This document shows positions 38,601-45,180 of a stretch of 64,000 bases of DNA, one piece after another. This stretch comes from Mytilus galloprovincialis (taxonomy: Eukaryota > Mollusca > Bivalvia > Mytilida > Mytilidae): assembly GCF_965363235.1 (NCBI RefSeq), contig NC_134844.1:15916646-15980645 (forward strand), written 5' to 3'. Position 1 is the first letter of the stretch; the number at the start of each line of letters is the position of its first letter. A program made the position numbers and the translations under genes. The notes below the pieces were generated by a model. That model worked only from the letters and a program-made list of their open reading frames with translations, was not told where the DNA came from and did no database searches.

Positions 38601-39658
38601 GGTTAACTTAGAAAATTGCACCATTCTTAAAAGATACCAAATATATATTGAACAATTTGACTGATATCAATCACATATTATAAAGCTAAATTATGTATGG
38701 CGATCATGCAATTGTGCAACTTAAACGTTTTTTTATGCACGTACATGTATGTCCGTTCATGCGTCCGGTATAGAAAGCGCTGTCACATGTACAATTATTG
38801 CTACATCTTTATGGAATTAATATTAAAGGTAATATGTCGGAGGATTTCAGAAATATGTGCCGGTTATCTTTAACATTTTTCGTAGAATTTGAAAAAAGAA
38901 AATGATTTCAAAGAATTACATGAGCAACACCTCAAACAAGTACAGAGTATAATCAGTGTTGACCAATAACTAACATGTAATTAAATGTAAATCAAATAGA
39001 AAATTGTACTGTAAGCTCTATCAGGCCGAGTTTATGTTGATAACATTTTTTTACACTTTCGAATATCAATGCCGACCAAGGTTTTGAAAGGAATTACTAG
39101 TAGTCTACTTTGCAATGTAATTAATATTGAAACAATGCATTCTAATTTTTTTTTTTATCAAATATACATATCTTTTTCGGTTGTTGTGAAATTCATATCA
39201 AAAGTTCATATATTGTTTTGTCTATTGACAGCATGGACTATTCATATAGATCAGTTTTACTGACATTGTTACAGACAGGATTACTTAAGACCGCCGAATA
39301 TATCATCCGATCCGGTTGGAAAGTGGAGAGAGAACGATGGTTCAGTAATCTGAAAATCGCAAAACTAAAGATGTCAAGATTTGAGATATGTGAAGAATAT
39401 AGAAATCCAGATGTACGAGATGCTACAGACCAATTCCAGAATTTTATTGACAGCGTCAATACAGGCCCAAAAACTTTGTCAATAGTTTGTAGGAAAGAAA
39501 TAAGACAGCAGCTTGTAAAAGCATCAAGAGGGGCAGAGATTGAGACAAAGATCAACCTTCTTCCTATACCGGTGAAGATTAAGTCATTCCTTGCCTTAAA
39601 GGATTTTATGCAGGATACTGAAGTTATCAAATTTGGAGAGATTGAAAGGTATAATTAA
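2629..39658 (+). CDS. Ankyrin-repeat and SOCS-box protein (ASB-like), 12-exon gene model
   Basis: Gene-level entry; the exons are listed separately. Joining 2629-2692, 4188-4358, 5711-6025, 6635-6970, 7837-8256, 10879-11262, 15101-15439, 31690-32115, 35888-36193, 36614-36925, 38063-38369 and 39232-39658 gives 3807 nt, an open frame of 1268 codons plus stop. Most of the protein is divergent ankyrin repeats (recurring L-L-x-x-G-A-D-x-N and T-P/A-L-H/I cores). The last exon carries a SOCS box: a BC-box-like L-S-I-V-C-R-K-E-I-R and a Cul5-box L-P-I-P. By family knowledge, ASB proteins recruit substrates through ankyrin repeats to Elongin B/C-Cullin5 ubiquitin ligases in cytoplasm or nucleus. The length is well above the few hundred residues usual for vertebrate ASBs. 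Exons 3-12 are well supported. Exons 1-2 are less certain because they carry no ankyrin signature and exon 3 has an in-frame ATG at 5695 just before its acceptor. Substrate unknown. Confidence 0.85.
2966..3165 (+). repeat. Repeat family A (forward copy)
   Basis: Starts 'agaagatgtggtatgggtgc' and ends with the 'accattcaaacgggaacacc' block; lies in intron 1 of the ASB-like gene. Confidence 0.7.
3690..3915 (+). repeat. Repeat family I
   Basis: Contains 'aaccttcatccttatc' and 'agacacactataatatatca' blocks, shared with 33030-33240 and 35476-35560. It abuts the reverse family A copy that follows. Confidence 0.55.
3921..4122 (-). repeat. Repeat family A (reverse copy)
   Basis: Same blocks as at 318-607 in the same orientation, ending 'ccacatcttcctatatct'. 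It ends about 65 bp before the exon 2 acceptor. Confidence 0.75.
4188..4358 (+). CDS. ASB-like gene, exon 2
   Basis: Good acceptor (pyrimidine-rich tract ending gttgcag at 4187) and donor GT at 4359. In the frame set by exon 1 all 57 codons are open. The sequence is basic and probably helical, with a K/R cluster (FLKRRRYS) followed by an amphipathic stretch rich in E, T and K, and no ankyrin motif. It looks like an N-terminal extension before the repeats. Confidence 0.6.
4359..5710. other. Intron 2 of the ASB-like gene; nothing else recognised
   Basis: Searched for a missing half ankyrin repeat between exons 2 and 3 and found none. About 5270-5390 resembles a common mussel dispersed repeat ('gtgttgtatagttttacatt') but is too short to classify. 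Confidence 0.4.
5711..6025 (+). CDS. ASB-like gene, exon 3 (ankyrin repeats)
   Basis: Begins after AG at 5709-5710 and ends before GT at 6026, phase 1 on both sides, 105 codons. About three ankyrin repeats are visible: LLNAGADVN, then an IIEKGADPN segment, then LLKHGAKVD followed by NETALICATR. The acceptor pyrimidine tract is weak, and an in-frame ATG lies at 5695 after a TAA at 5689, so a transcript starting here is the alternative. The exon starts in the second helix of a repeat and ends in the first helix of the next, the pattern of the later exons. Confidence 0.85.
6635..6970 (+). CDS. ASB-like gene, exon 4 (ankyrin repeats)
   Basis: Acceptor tttattttcttcag ending at 6634, donor GT at 6971, phase 1-1, 112 codons. 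Repeats are seen at LLQAGASVN...GNTPLIISIRNG, LLLKNGADPN...DSALILAVEN and LLKYGANVDHIGEHCGS. The last codon is split A|AT with exon 5 and gives Asn. Confidence 0.9.
7152..7510 (+). repeat. Repeat family B, two partial copies in tandem
   Basis: 'gattgccaataagacaactc' at about 7168 and 'gatttacaataagacaact' at about 7319 each begin a copy, followed by 'gaccttcaacaatgagcaa' and 'ggccttcaacaacgagca'. The first copy is truncated; the second continues to 'cgaaaaacaaatatgtaa'. Intron 4 of the ASB-like gene. Confidence 0.65.
7837..8256 (+). CDS. ASB-like gene, exon 5 (ankyrin repeats with insert)
   Basis: Acceptor cattacag at 7836, donor GT at 8257, phase 1-1, 140 codons. It opens with a repeat helix (LSILLNHKTYGEQIN), then a Trp-, Arg- and Lys-rich segment of about 60 residues with no clear repeat consensus, then NSPLIYFCKIECSD, LIHYGADVTHIGEKG and ETDLHHIME. 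The non-consensus segment may be a loop between repeats. Confidence 0.85.
8283..8640 (+). repeat. Repeat family C, forward partial copy
   Basis: Blocks 'gtcaaagagacaacaacctg', 'ggtcttcaacacaa', 'ttctgacttgggacaggcg' and 'ctcaacccttcccctata' in the forward order of the family. It begins about 27 bp after the exon 5 donor. Confidence 0.7.
9085..10115 (+). repeat. Tandem array of about 158 bp units, pearl/Helitron-like element
   Basis: The landmark 'ttatacgga(c/g)ttttt' recurs at about 9222, 9381, 9541, 9697, 9858 and 9956, giving spacings of 156-161 bp and then a truncated last unit. Each full unit has 'gatgagttacagatcaagtt', 'ttccgctccactaatttttg' and 'ccgaaatt(a/t)cgggct'. The array is preceded by 'gccccgcaacggagttgtcg' and a degenerate (attccgt)n stretch (9139-9215), and followed by 'gacgggactattcgtgtcgc' at about 10075. 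Bivalve 'pearl' elements, related to Helitrons, are known to carry tandem cores of about 160 bp; assigning this array to them is inference. Confidence 0.7.
10600..10805 (-). repeat. Repeat family B (reverse copy)
   Basis: Reverse-orientation blocks 'ttctcgtttcaattgtttta', 'cgaatgccgtacagtgacat' and 'ttgtggacagttgtttcatt', ending about 75 bp before the exon 6 acceptor. Confidence 0.65.
10879..11262 (+). CDS. ASB-like gene, exon 6 (ankyrin repeats)
   Basis: Acceptor after ttttcttttttaaag at 10878, donor GT at 11263, phase 1-1, 128 codons. It contains a repeat start (GHTTLNATIKS), a basic linker with an R-H-R-L-T-H-L stretch, then LLEAGANTD, LISHGADMNFRDKSGS and SILHLCWSYG. Confidence 0.88.
11263..13230. 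other. Intron 6 (first half): no gene; short repeat fragments
   Basis: About 11414-11480 holds a fragment of family E ('tttaatacgccaaacgtaca'). About 11876 and 12941 carry similar 'agggaccgaccactt/agggaccagccattt' starts. Otherwise AT-rich and without coding signal. Confidence 0.45.
13285..14110 (+). repeat. Repeat family E copy, split by an inserted DNA element
   Basis: 'agactcatcagtgacgct' before 13317 and 'gatcaaaatgattagaaag...acaaaatacggctaaggtaa' after 13932 are two halves of the sequence that is continuous at 14229-14360. The interrupting segment is annotated separately (13320-13929). Confidence 0.65.
13320..13929. mobile_element. 610 bp MITE with imperfect terminal inverted repeats and TTA duplication
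   Basis: The left end TACCAGAGTCACATTTTGGC and the reverse complement of the right end, TACCGGCGTCAGACATCAGC, are both followed by GTATAG. The element is flanked by TTA at 13317-13319 and TTA at 13930-13932. A 3-bp TTA/TAA duplication is typical of PIF/Harbinger elements. The interior is richer in GC than its surroundings, has repeated 'atacgct' motifs, and contains no transposase ORF. Confidence 0.7.
14214..14400 (+). repeat. Repeat family E copy
   Basis: 'ggattataatttagtacgcc', 'cataagacttaccagtgacg' and 'aagagcattaaggatcccaa' in order. Related fragments lie at 11414, 44322 and, reversed, 57205. Confidence 0.65.
14728..15045 (+). repeat. Repeat family F copy
   Basis: 'gggtcgatatctctgctggt', 'cagtccccgagggtatcatc', 'cttcggtactgacatga' and later 'aactccctcaggcaaagt' match the order at 62536-62875. 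It ends about 55 bp before exon 7. Confidence 0.7.
15101..15439 (+). CDS. ASB-like gene, exon 7 (most canonical ankyrin repeats)
   Basis: The acceptor AG at 15099-15100 keeps phase 1; a nearer-consensus AG at 15088-15089 would break the frame. Donor GT at 15440, 113 codons. It holds the most canonical repeat in the gene: FGNSPLHIAAKAGYARMVDA, followed by LIQHDVDVCVRNNRG and FTPLHECL. A 16.25 kb intron follows. Confidence 0.88.
17121..17747. mobile_element. MITE-like element with TACTGTA...TACAGTA ends
   Basis: Left end 'tactgtataaacattcattt' and 'tcgtggggttaaaatttcgt'; right end 'cccccacgaaaatttgtgct' followed by 'tttacagta'. The reverse complement of the right end matches the left-end layout (TACTGTA, then A-rich, then TTTTCGTGGGG). 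No ORF of note. Widespread invertebrate MITEs with TTACTGTA ends and TTTTCGCG-type motifs are known from experience; the family is not assigned. Confidence 0.6.
20205..20480 (-). repeat. Repeat family B (reverse copy)
   Basis: Contains 'ttcccaagtcaggagcctgt', 'gtggttgtcatttgttgttg' and 'gaaggtggtacagtgacata', the reverse of the blocks at 24497-24810. Confidence 0.65.
22981..23152. mobile_element. Short element bounded by GGCGGATCCAG / CTGGATCCGCC
   Basis: 'aatggcggatccag' at the left and 'ctggatccgccactg' at the right are inverted; the interior is G- or C-homopolymer-rich. A second, weaker copy lies at 24178-24320. 'aacagtgtatcaa' occurs on both sides (about 22936 and 23153), a possible relic of the insertion or of a local duplication. 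Confidence 0.6.
23440..23580 (-). repeat. Repeat family B fragment (reverse)
   Basis: 'gttgaaggccgtagggtgac' and 'cttgtgaagatttgtctcat' match family B in reverse. Confidence 0.5.
23585..24165 (+). repeat. Tandem array, three units of about 186 bp
   Basis: 'tactttagtcgtcacgaag' begins units at about 23591, 23776 and (as cgtcatgaag) 23962. Each continues with 'gtttgcctcaaccaaatg', 'ttatgaaacatatacacaat', 'ttattaccacaaaacagaga' and 'tttgcgttacttttctttgt'. 'acagagatcaagttt' resembles 'ttacagatcaagttt' in the 158 bp array at 9085, and both arrays are preceded by 'accc(a/t)tgtccgt', so they may be related elements. Confidence 0.7.
24178..24320. mobile_element. Second GGCGGATCC-bounded element
   Basis: 'aggcggatcctggggtacag' at the left and 'ttctggatctgccactgag' at the right, with C-rich homopolymers inside. 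It lies directly after the 186 bp array. Confidence 0.5.
24497..24810 (+). repeat. Repeat family B, best forward copy
   Basis: 'aaaaaaagatgtggtataat', 'aattaacaactataggttat', 'cggccttcaacattgggcaa', 'aattcaaacaagaaaacc', 'ggctcctgacttgggacagg' and 'tggcggggttaaatatgtt' in order. Confidence 0.75.
25700..26650 (+). repeat. Diverged tandem duplication, unit 1
   Basis: Aligns by eye with 26755-27400: 'aagcaaagcatgcagttata', 'accatggcaactgttgtaat', 'actctgtttccaaggggaaa', 'ggtagtattcaaactttgtt', 'gctaaaaccaagttatatcg' and 'ttgattctattcat...caggctct'. About 25810-26095 is extra sequence absent from unit 2 and looks like an insertion ('attatcattggtcatctcaa'). Confidence 0.65.
26755..27400 (+). repeat. 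Diverged tandem duplication, unit 2
   Basis: Counterparts of unit 1: 'aagcaaagcatgcagtcata', 'ccatggtaactattgaagtc', 'actccgtttctaaggaaaaa', 'gtagtatccaaacttcataa' and 'gctaaaaccaagttgtatca'. No long ORF in a shared frame, so probably not coding. Confidence 0.65.
28613..28894 (+). CDS. Orphan ORF, 93 residues, doubtful
   Basis: An ATG-to-stop frame with a short Glu run (EEEEEE from GAA/GAG codons) and no family I recognise. It lies in intron 7 of the ASB-like gene in the sense direction. Nothing shows that it is expressed; a chance frame is the likelier reading. Confidence 0.15.
   Translation: MPTVCNHQMSIDYCIPEEEEEENQFDLNTGLFALLHRSCGHSKITDLYFNKIVHEQRKEFVITIVIYATGRTMIIPKGCEYFVGKLLSIKVSN
31690..32115 (+). 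CDS. ASB-like gene, exon 8 (ankyrin repeats)
   Basis: Acceptor tttatctccacag at 31689, donor GT at 32116 (aaag|gtaag), phase 1-1, 142 codons. It contains an acidic linker (NPNSDEDIRDKR), LLLKYGADPNEHSED, PLVEACRQTN, LLLESGAMVNVRS, a K/R/E-rich insertion, and NSLLHVLFSTYGD. It joins exon 9 in frame as Asp-Lys-Glu. Confidence 0.88.
32598..32720 (+). mobile_element. Degenerate tRNA-headed SINE
   Basis: A-box-like 'cgagtggtttagggcgttta' and B-box-like 'ggagttggaatccca' about 60 bp apart. Both boxes carry mismatches. Intron 8 of the ASB-like gene. Confidence 0.45.
32815..33000 (+). repeat. Repeat family A (forward copy)
   Basis: 'gaagatttggtatgagtgcc', 'gtaaaccattaaaaggtcaa', 'ggtcttcaacacaaagcatt' and 'aaccattcaaacggaaaaca'. 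Confidence 0.7.
33030..33340. repeat. Fragments of repeat families I and G
   Basis: 33110-33180 matches family I ('accgtcatccttatctgaaa'). 33240-33310 ('gaaatcaggtgctccggaag', 'ggtaagcatttc') is the reverse of the 'cttacccttccgg(g/a)cacctga' block at 62030. Confidence 0.5.
33341..34589. other. AT-rich intron 8 sequence, nothing recognised
   Basis: No open frame or repeat that I can name. Confidence 0.45.
34590..35480 (-). pseudogene. Decayed reverse transcriptase (retroelement fragment)
   Basis: Read on the minus strand from 35469: an RT-like start with FDFSTLYTTIPH (palm motif A region), then after a frame change IPMDTNCAHLANLFLYSYEA (motif B region, reduced), then after another change FNFTFRYIDDVLS (motif C, YIDD) and KDTT...SASYLDL...DKRDDFNF. 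Below 34844 further in-frame fragments appear (PAYGVYVSQLIRY, KFYGRHHELIGHYDK). At least two frameshifts, several stops and a short deletion before motif B make it non-functional. It lies antisense in intron 8 of the ASB-like gene. It belongs to a non-LTR or Penelope-like group common in molluscs; the exact clade cannot be settled by eye. Confidence 0.85.
35476..35560 (+). repeat. Repeat family I fragment
   Basis: 'agagacacactatacaatat' and 'aactcaatcaaaacacatat' match 3838-3905. It adjoins the RT fragment, so family I may be a terminal part of that retroelement. Confidence 0.5.
35888..36193 (+). CDS. ASB-like gene, exon 9 (ankyrin repeats)
   Basis: Acceptor ctttatcttttctccag at 35887, donor GT at 36194, phase 1-1, 102 codons. 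Repeats: LLLTTILIESGINVNMVDKS-GRSALFSAIQT, an acidic, Met-rich linker (DDYLEEMDETNYMNMHSS), then ELLTHGADVNLQDYDGDD. Confidence 0.9.
36614..36925 (+). CDS. ASB-like gene, exon 10 (ankyrin repeats)
   Basis: Acceptor tgttttgttttgcag at 36613, donor GT at 36926 (tta a|gtaag), phase 1-1, 104 codons. Repeats: LLMNKGASPNIFKGK, then VTAQGNHCLVEGMLKNGANI and SKRSALHYSCIL. A transposon-like element begins only about 13 bp downstream of the donor. Confidence 0.9.
36939..37520. mobile_element. MITE with AAGGAGTAGGTC terminal inverted repeats
   Basis: Left end 'aaggagtaggtcaagtaaga' followed by 'cccctttttggcccc'; right end 'gaggccaaaatcggtcctta' followed by 'ccggacctactcctt'. The ends are inverted over about 36 bp. 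No transposase. Intron 10 of the ASB-like gene. Confidence 0.7.
38063..38369 (+). CDS. ASB-like gene, exon 11 (last ankyrin repeats)
   Basis: Acceptor ttctgtattttcag at 38062, entry phase 1 with codon A|AG giving Lys; donor GT at 38370 leaves two bases (phase 2), which breaks the 1-1 pattern of exons 2-10. It contains IIRLLVKYGADLNCRS, a linker, and LLNLFICGGSDLCPIKKL, a degenerate final repeat, ending in a Lys/Trp-rich helix. Confidence 0.88.
39232..39658 (+). CDS. ASB-like gene, exon 12 with SOCS box and stop
   Basis: Acceptor tctattgacag at 39231; the phase 2 junction AG|C gives Ser, then an open frame to TAA at 39656-39658. After one more helix pair (LLQTGLLKTAEYIIRSGW) and a basic linker comes the SOCS box: TLSIVCRKEIRQQL (BC-box with the conserved Leu, Cys and Ile-Arg positions) and INLLPIPVKIKSFL (Cul5-box L-P-x-P). 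A short tail of about 20 residues ends ...GEIERYN. This exon defines the protein class. Confidence 0.9.
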
Positions 39659-39788
39659 TTCTATGAAGCAAGACGACACCAAACTATTCTTTCACGACTC
39701 ACTCATGGATAACTTTGAAAGACTCCGTAAAAAATGCATTTCAAGTTGTTTAATAGAGAGGGGGAGTAAGGTAATTAAATATTTGTTA

Positions 39789-39794
39789 AATAAA
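39789..39794 (+). other. Candidate poly(A) signal of the ASB-like gene
   Basis: AATAAA about 130 bp downstream of the stop codon. This is the first canonical hexamer after the stop; AT-rich DNA makes chance matches common. Confidence 0.35.
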
Positions 39795-41078
39795 CGGTAA
39801 TGTTATTCAAACATAAGAGACATAGAAGTTAGAACTGAAGGTCACCCTACGAATTTTGACAATGAGAAATACTCATACTGTTCGTCCGTCCATTCGTTCG
39901 TTTGTTCGTCCATTCGTTCGAAGTCCGAACTACTTGAAACTTAGTACACAGGTTCCCTATGCTATGATCTTTCTAGTTTTAATGCCAAATAAGAGTTTCT
40001 ATCTCGATTTCACGGTCCACTGAACATTAAAAATGATAATGCGAGTGGGGCATACGTGTACTGAGGACAAATTCTTGTTTTATAATGAGGTTACACATAG
40101 TCGCAATAAATTAATTATAAAAAGTTTTATTTTGAATATATGTATACATTGTTTTGAAATAAGTTTCGCATTTTTTTTATGTTCGATCCAACCATTCCAT
40201 TATGGTTACGTCTTGATTTCCCGTATTACATTCCATGATAAAGAGAGATTTGCAGTCAGCAAGTGACTTTATATATTATGAATAATAAATTGTTATAAAT
40301 TTTAGCGATTTCAAGAGAAAGTACAAACCAACAATTTTATCAAATATTATTGTCTGATTTCAAAAATCGCTAACACGATGAAAAGATGCCTTAAAGAGAA
40401 CTATCTTAATCATGTGTAATGTGAAAGCCAAATTAGTATATAAAAACTTAGTAGTTATAGTTATTCAACTACCAACAATCAATTTTTAAAATTGTAAGTG
40501 CTGTTAGTTATTGATACAACTGAATATTTCAAAAAGAAATCTTGCAGAGTTGCTTATTTAAGATCCTTTAAATATATTTTTTGCCAAAAATTAAAACATC
40601 TACTGTCATGCTTTTATGTAAATAAAATAAATTAAAAGATACCAAGTTTTGCACTTGTAAACTTCGAGCAGAAACCACTGAACACCTGTTTTTTAAATGT
40701 CCATTAACTTTTACATTGTGGATGTTTTTTTTTCAAATAATGTGATTTTTGTTTTGTAAACTTTGTTCTCAACATAGAGAATGTGCGTCTTGGTTGCAAA
40801 CATGAGAGTTTATTATAGAATCTGCTAGTTTTAATTACAAAGAATCACATATATAAATGAAAATTAAATGAAACAAAACCAAATATGGTTGAGTTAAAGA
40901 ATAAAATAAAGAAATAACAATTTCTTGATAACCATATTGCAAAAAACAATTATATATCCAATTTTGTAAAAATATTGGTCTTGTTTACATGTGATATTGA
41001 ACCAATTGTTTTCTTCATATTATGTATGATTTAGTGTATATTGTAGCAAAACAGATGAGTGGAAGCATTAGTGTTTTA

Positions 41079-41080
<2 letters not shown>
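39795..41080. other. Intergenic, no gene
   Basis: AT-rich; 'gttcgtccgtccattcgttc' near 39880 is a short low-complexity stretch. Confidence 0.5.

Positions 41081-41081
<1 letters not shown>

Positions 41082-41140
<59 letters not shown>
41082..41140 (+). repeat. (GA)n microsatellite, about 29 units
   Basis: Uninterrupted GA dinucleotides. Confidence 0.98.
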
Positions 41141-41144
<4 letters not shown>

Positions 41145-41289
41145 CAAATACAATTCATATGTAACCTAAAATAATCTTATTGTTAAGAATCAATTAGTCA
41201 GAAATACCTGATATATATATTGCTTTATTTTTCTCAGTATTTAACCCTTCATACCCTTGTCAAATGGTAGTGAATGCATATGGGGTACA

Positions 41290-42200
41290 ATTGTACGTAA
41301 AACCCTGGACTGGGTTGCACAAACGGTCTATTAAGCTGATAGACTATTAACTTCTAATAGAATATTAAATATCTAATTGACAATTAGTTAATAGTGTGAT
41401 TTAATAACGTTGCACGAATTACTTATAAGGCTACTGTTAACTTATAGACTATTAAGTGACTATTTTAGTCAATTAGGCTCCATTTACTCCTAAAATTAAT
41501 TGTGACAATCGTAAATTTTCCCCGATTTTCGTCATTTGTCACGACGTCATTATGATTTTCACGATTTTCATAATTTTTTTCATGACATCAACACGCTTTC
41601 AGCGATTTTCATCATTTTTCAACAGGTCTACTTTTAATTGACACCAAAACATGTCAAATTCCAAGATACAAGAAATTACATGTGTTGTCATTGAAAAGGA
41701 TAGAAAAGTCTCGGAAAAACGAGAGGAATGAGGGAATAAATAAGCATTAGTCTTTAATTCCATTATGTTACTAATTTAAATATAAAGTTTATTATCGACG
41801 AGCACTGATAGAAGAAAATTGACAACTGCTGCAAGATTTATATCTTCCATTTGGAAAGTCTGACTCAACTCGAGTCAACTTTTCACTTCCATTATGGAAG
41901 GTTGTGCACATGCTCATTAACACTGATTTTATAACTCGAGCCGACTCGAGTTGGACGAATCGAAGTAGGCCGCCTGTTCAGTAACACTTAGGTTAAAAGA
42001 TTTTGGAACTCGAATAAATACTATAGTACTTGGCATAGCCGTGGTAAAAGAAATAAATTTCCCATGAGAGAAATTTAACCGCTAATTTATTTCAAACAAG
42101 ATACAAAAAATGGCATGTGTTGTCATTGAAAGGAATTGAAAAGTCTCAGTAGAAATATAATATAAACAATAGTACAAAAAACAAAACATGAAAAACTTAA
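41290..42200. other. Intergenic; fragments of dispersed elements
   Basis: 'gggttgcacaaacggtct' (about 41311) and 'cgttgcacgaatta' (about 41408) look like ends of a short element. 41840-41960 has repeated 'actcgag' motifs. No coding signal. Confidence 0.35.
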
Positions 42201-42214
42201 CTGAGCAACACGAG

Positions 42215-42410
42215 CCCCGTCAAAAACAATGCATGATATCAAGAAGAGTAAGTATATTCTGCTGCACATGTGACACCAGTAGTGTTACTCATGTTATTAC
42301 AAACCCGATAATGAGTCTAACTCACGGTATGTCACAGATTGCAGTTACGACATAAGGAAAATAACCGTTTTCATCTGTGAAACGGATATTCCATAACATT
42401 ATGTACGTCT
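42215..42410 (+). repeat. Bivalve dispersed repeat
   Basis: 'tctgctgcacatgtgacacc', 'agtgttactcatgttattac' and 'aaacccgataatgagtctaa' match a repeat I recognise from mussel genomic sequence. Confidence 0.5.
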
Positions 42411-42914
42411 TTCATCATAGATAAATATATTGAAATACCCACAAACGCTTACAGTATAAGTATTTATATACAGATTAAGTTTTCATTGGAATAGTAAATT
42501 CGTTTCGACTGATGTATGATGATGAATATTGCCTAAATGAATGACACAAAAACCTTTGTTGGCACATGACAGTTTTAGAAAGAATAGTGTATGCGTTGCA
42601 TTTTTTCAAACTGGTCTTAAAAGTCCACGACGATACATATGTCAGATAATTGCTGAAAAATATTATTTTATTGATATCATTCTACTTGTTTTCGCTACAG
42701 GAGTGTCTGATGTCGATATTATCGTCGTTTTAGTATAAATGGAGTAAATTAATGAAAATTAGAAAATAATGTTTCTGATATATACCTTTACATGGTTATT
42801 TGTTAAATAAATACCTTATATGACTTATGAACAAAACTTTTTAAATGTTGCTTCCGCAGAAATTGAATTTGACCTCACAAATGCGAATTCATCTTAGTAT
42901 ATGCGCTAGTTTAA

Positions 42915-43080
42915 ATAAATTGAGTATAAAAAGTAAAATCACAAAAATACTGAACTTAGAGGAAAATCCAATCGGAAAGTCCATAATCACATGGCAAAAT
43001 CAAATAACAAAACACATCAAAAACGAATGGACAAGAACTGTCAAATTCCTGACTTGGTACAGGCATTTAAGGGACACTTA
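42915..43080 (+). repeat. Repeat family H fragment
   Basis: 'tgagtataaaaagtaaaatc', 'gaaaatccaatcggaaagtc', 'tcacatggcaaaatcaaata' and 'ttcctgacttggtacaggca'. A recurrent mussel repeat; it shares the 'ctgacttggkacaggc' core with families A-C. Confidence 0.55.
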
Positions 43081-43693
43081 AACTAGCTAATTTTACACAG
43101 AAAATATACCACAAGGAAATTCCACTTACCAAAATTCGCTCAAAAAGAATGTTCATAGCTTGCAGAAAATGACAAAAACACGACTCATGTAAGGCAAAAT
43201 AGTGTGCAATTAAAAATCTTCATTCAATCTACTTTCATCTAATGAAATGACCTATAAATAGAAATGTTTAAACAAAACAAAACATATACCTACAAAAGGA
43301 CATACGTTGTCATATTCAACTTTTCGGGACATTTTGATATAAAGTAAATTTTAGGCCAGTTTGGTCCAAAACTGAACATTCTCTTTATAACGGGTAAAAA
43401 ACATTTCCTTTTTTTTTTTATCTTCGTCTGATTATATTCATCTTTATAGATTTTTTTTCTTATTCTTACCACATTTAAAGATTTCCCGACAGGTTGATTC
43501 GGTTTTATTTTTATAAACAATGAGTAAGTCGTTTCAACAACTAAATGTATTCATTTCTTGTACAAGCTCTCTAAATTCAATTTGTCGATTATGATCTTAA
43601 TATTTCCACGCATGACATTTTTATACCTTTTTATGTATATGGTCTTAGCATTTTCCAAGGTGTGATTTCAAAATTATAGTAAATATTGGTATA

Positions 43694-44113
43694 CACAGCT
43701 ATTTTTGCATAGGTACTATTTTTGTACTAAAAATATGTAGTACTGGAAATTTACTCTTAACATTTATTACTATTTCTTTACTTTAAAATTATTGTAATAT
43801 TTAGGTACTTGTATTTTACAGTACTTGATTTGTACTAATTATTTTGGTACAGAAATAATACAATATTCCATGTTTAAAAATCATAATTTTAAGAGATTTC
43901 AAATAGAAAAACTTTCAAAATGCTGGAAATGTAACGGTAGTAACCAAAAATCTGTAGTACCTAAATTTCAAGTACACATTAAGTACTGTAAAATACAGGT
44001 ACCTAAATATTACAATAATTTTAAAGTAACAAAATAGTACTGAATATTAAAAGTAAATTTCCAGTACTACATATTTGTAGTACAGAAATAGTACCTTTGC
44101 AAAAGTAGCTGTG
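43694..44113. mobile_element. 420 bp foldback element with arms of about 150 bp
   Basis: The left arm 'cacagctatttttgcatagg' then 'tactatttttgtact' is matched by the reverse complement of the right arm, 'cacagctacttttgcaaagg' then 'tactatttctgtact'. The match continues through 'atgtagtactggaaatttac' and 'ttgtaatatttaggtac' into the centre. Coding frames inside are incidental. Confidence 0.8.
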
Positions 44114-44321
44114 CAGAAATTAAGTTAGTAAGTAAATTTTATTTAGAGTCGGCATATACATCCATACCAGACAAATCAGTTTAAAATGTTTGTGCAAATG
44201 GTATTGTGACGTAAAAAGTAAAATCATACTTTAATACAGAAAATGCACAAAAGCTGTCATCTTCTTTAAAAAAAAACTCAGATACTTTTTTTATAAATTG
44301 ACTAATAATGTCTACAGTAGG

Positions 44322-44480
44322 ATGAAAGAGAATGTAAAAAAATGTGCTAAATACGGCTAAGATAATCTATATCTGGGTTAGGTAAATCAATAGTATTACG
44401 ATATAATTACGAACGGGCATTTACAAAAATTTGACATATAGAATCCATAGAACATGATAACAAAATCAAAGGTTAGTAAA
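44322..44480 (+). repeat. Repeat family E fragment
   Basis: 'tgtgctaaatacggctaaga' and 'taatctatatctgggttagg' match the tail of family E (compare 14010-14030). Confidence 0.5.
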
Positions 44481-45060
44481 AAAAAATTATATTACATATT
44501 ACTATTTTTCTTTCATTACTGGACATCACAATGGTTTTGGTAAAATAATGACGTCACAAAGGAAAAGTGGTTGTTGTTTGACTTCAATAGTCAAGACAAG
44601 ACATATTATATTATATGCAGTGCCCTTTACAACACTTTTCTATACAAGAATTGAGTAATATCCTATTTTTAATATTTGTTTCGTATGAACAGCATATATA
44701 ACGATTCGTAAATGAGTTTGCTTAATTGAACGTCTCTAAGTTTGACGATGTATGGTCTAGATGTCAGTAACATAGGTGTGTGGGTTAAACGTTCAACTAG
44801 AGCAAATCCGGAACTTCTGAATTTGTATATATCTCAAAACACTATTCCTTAGAATCTATTTGAACTTCGTGATTGTCTCATATTTTCCCCTTATAATGTG
44901 TTTTGCATTATACTAGTATGTCATCTACATATTCAGGAAGACATCAAACCATCAACTAACACAATAAGTACGTGATGTGACATATTCGACTGGAATCGAC
45001 TAATTGGTTGAATATTTGTAAAATCAGGCCCAGGGCATGTATGATACTAGAGACTCTGTC

Positions 45061-45180
45061 AAAGATAGATATAGAAAGATGTGGTGGGAGTGCCAATGTG
45101 ACAACTCTCCATCCAAGTATCAATTTATAAAAGTAAACCATTATAGGTCAAGGTACGGTCTTCAACACGGAGCAAGCTAA
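45061..45180 (+). repeat. Repeat family A fragment (forward)
   Basis: 'gatgtggtgggagtgccaat', 'gacaactctccatccaagta' and 'ggtcttcaacacggagcaag'. Confidence 0.75.

Noticed and set aside
39238..39630. 130-codon minus-strand ORF
   Set aside because: Antisense shadow of the SOCS-box exon, which has clear splice and motif support on the plus strand.
43825..44037. 70-codon plus-strand ORF
   Set aside because: Falls in the foldback element; composition follows the repeat.
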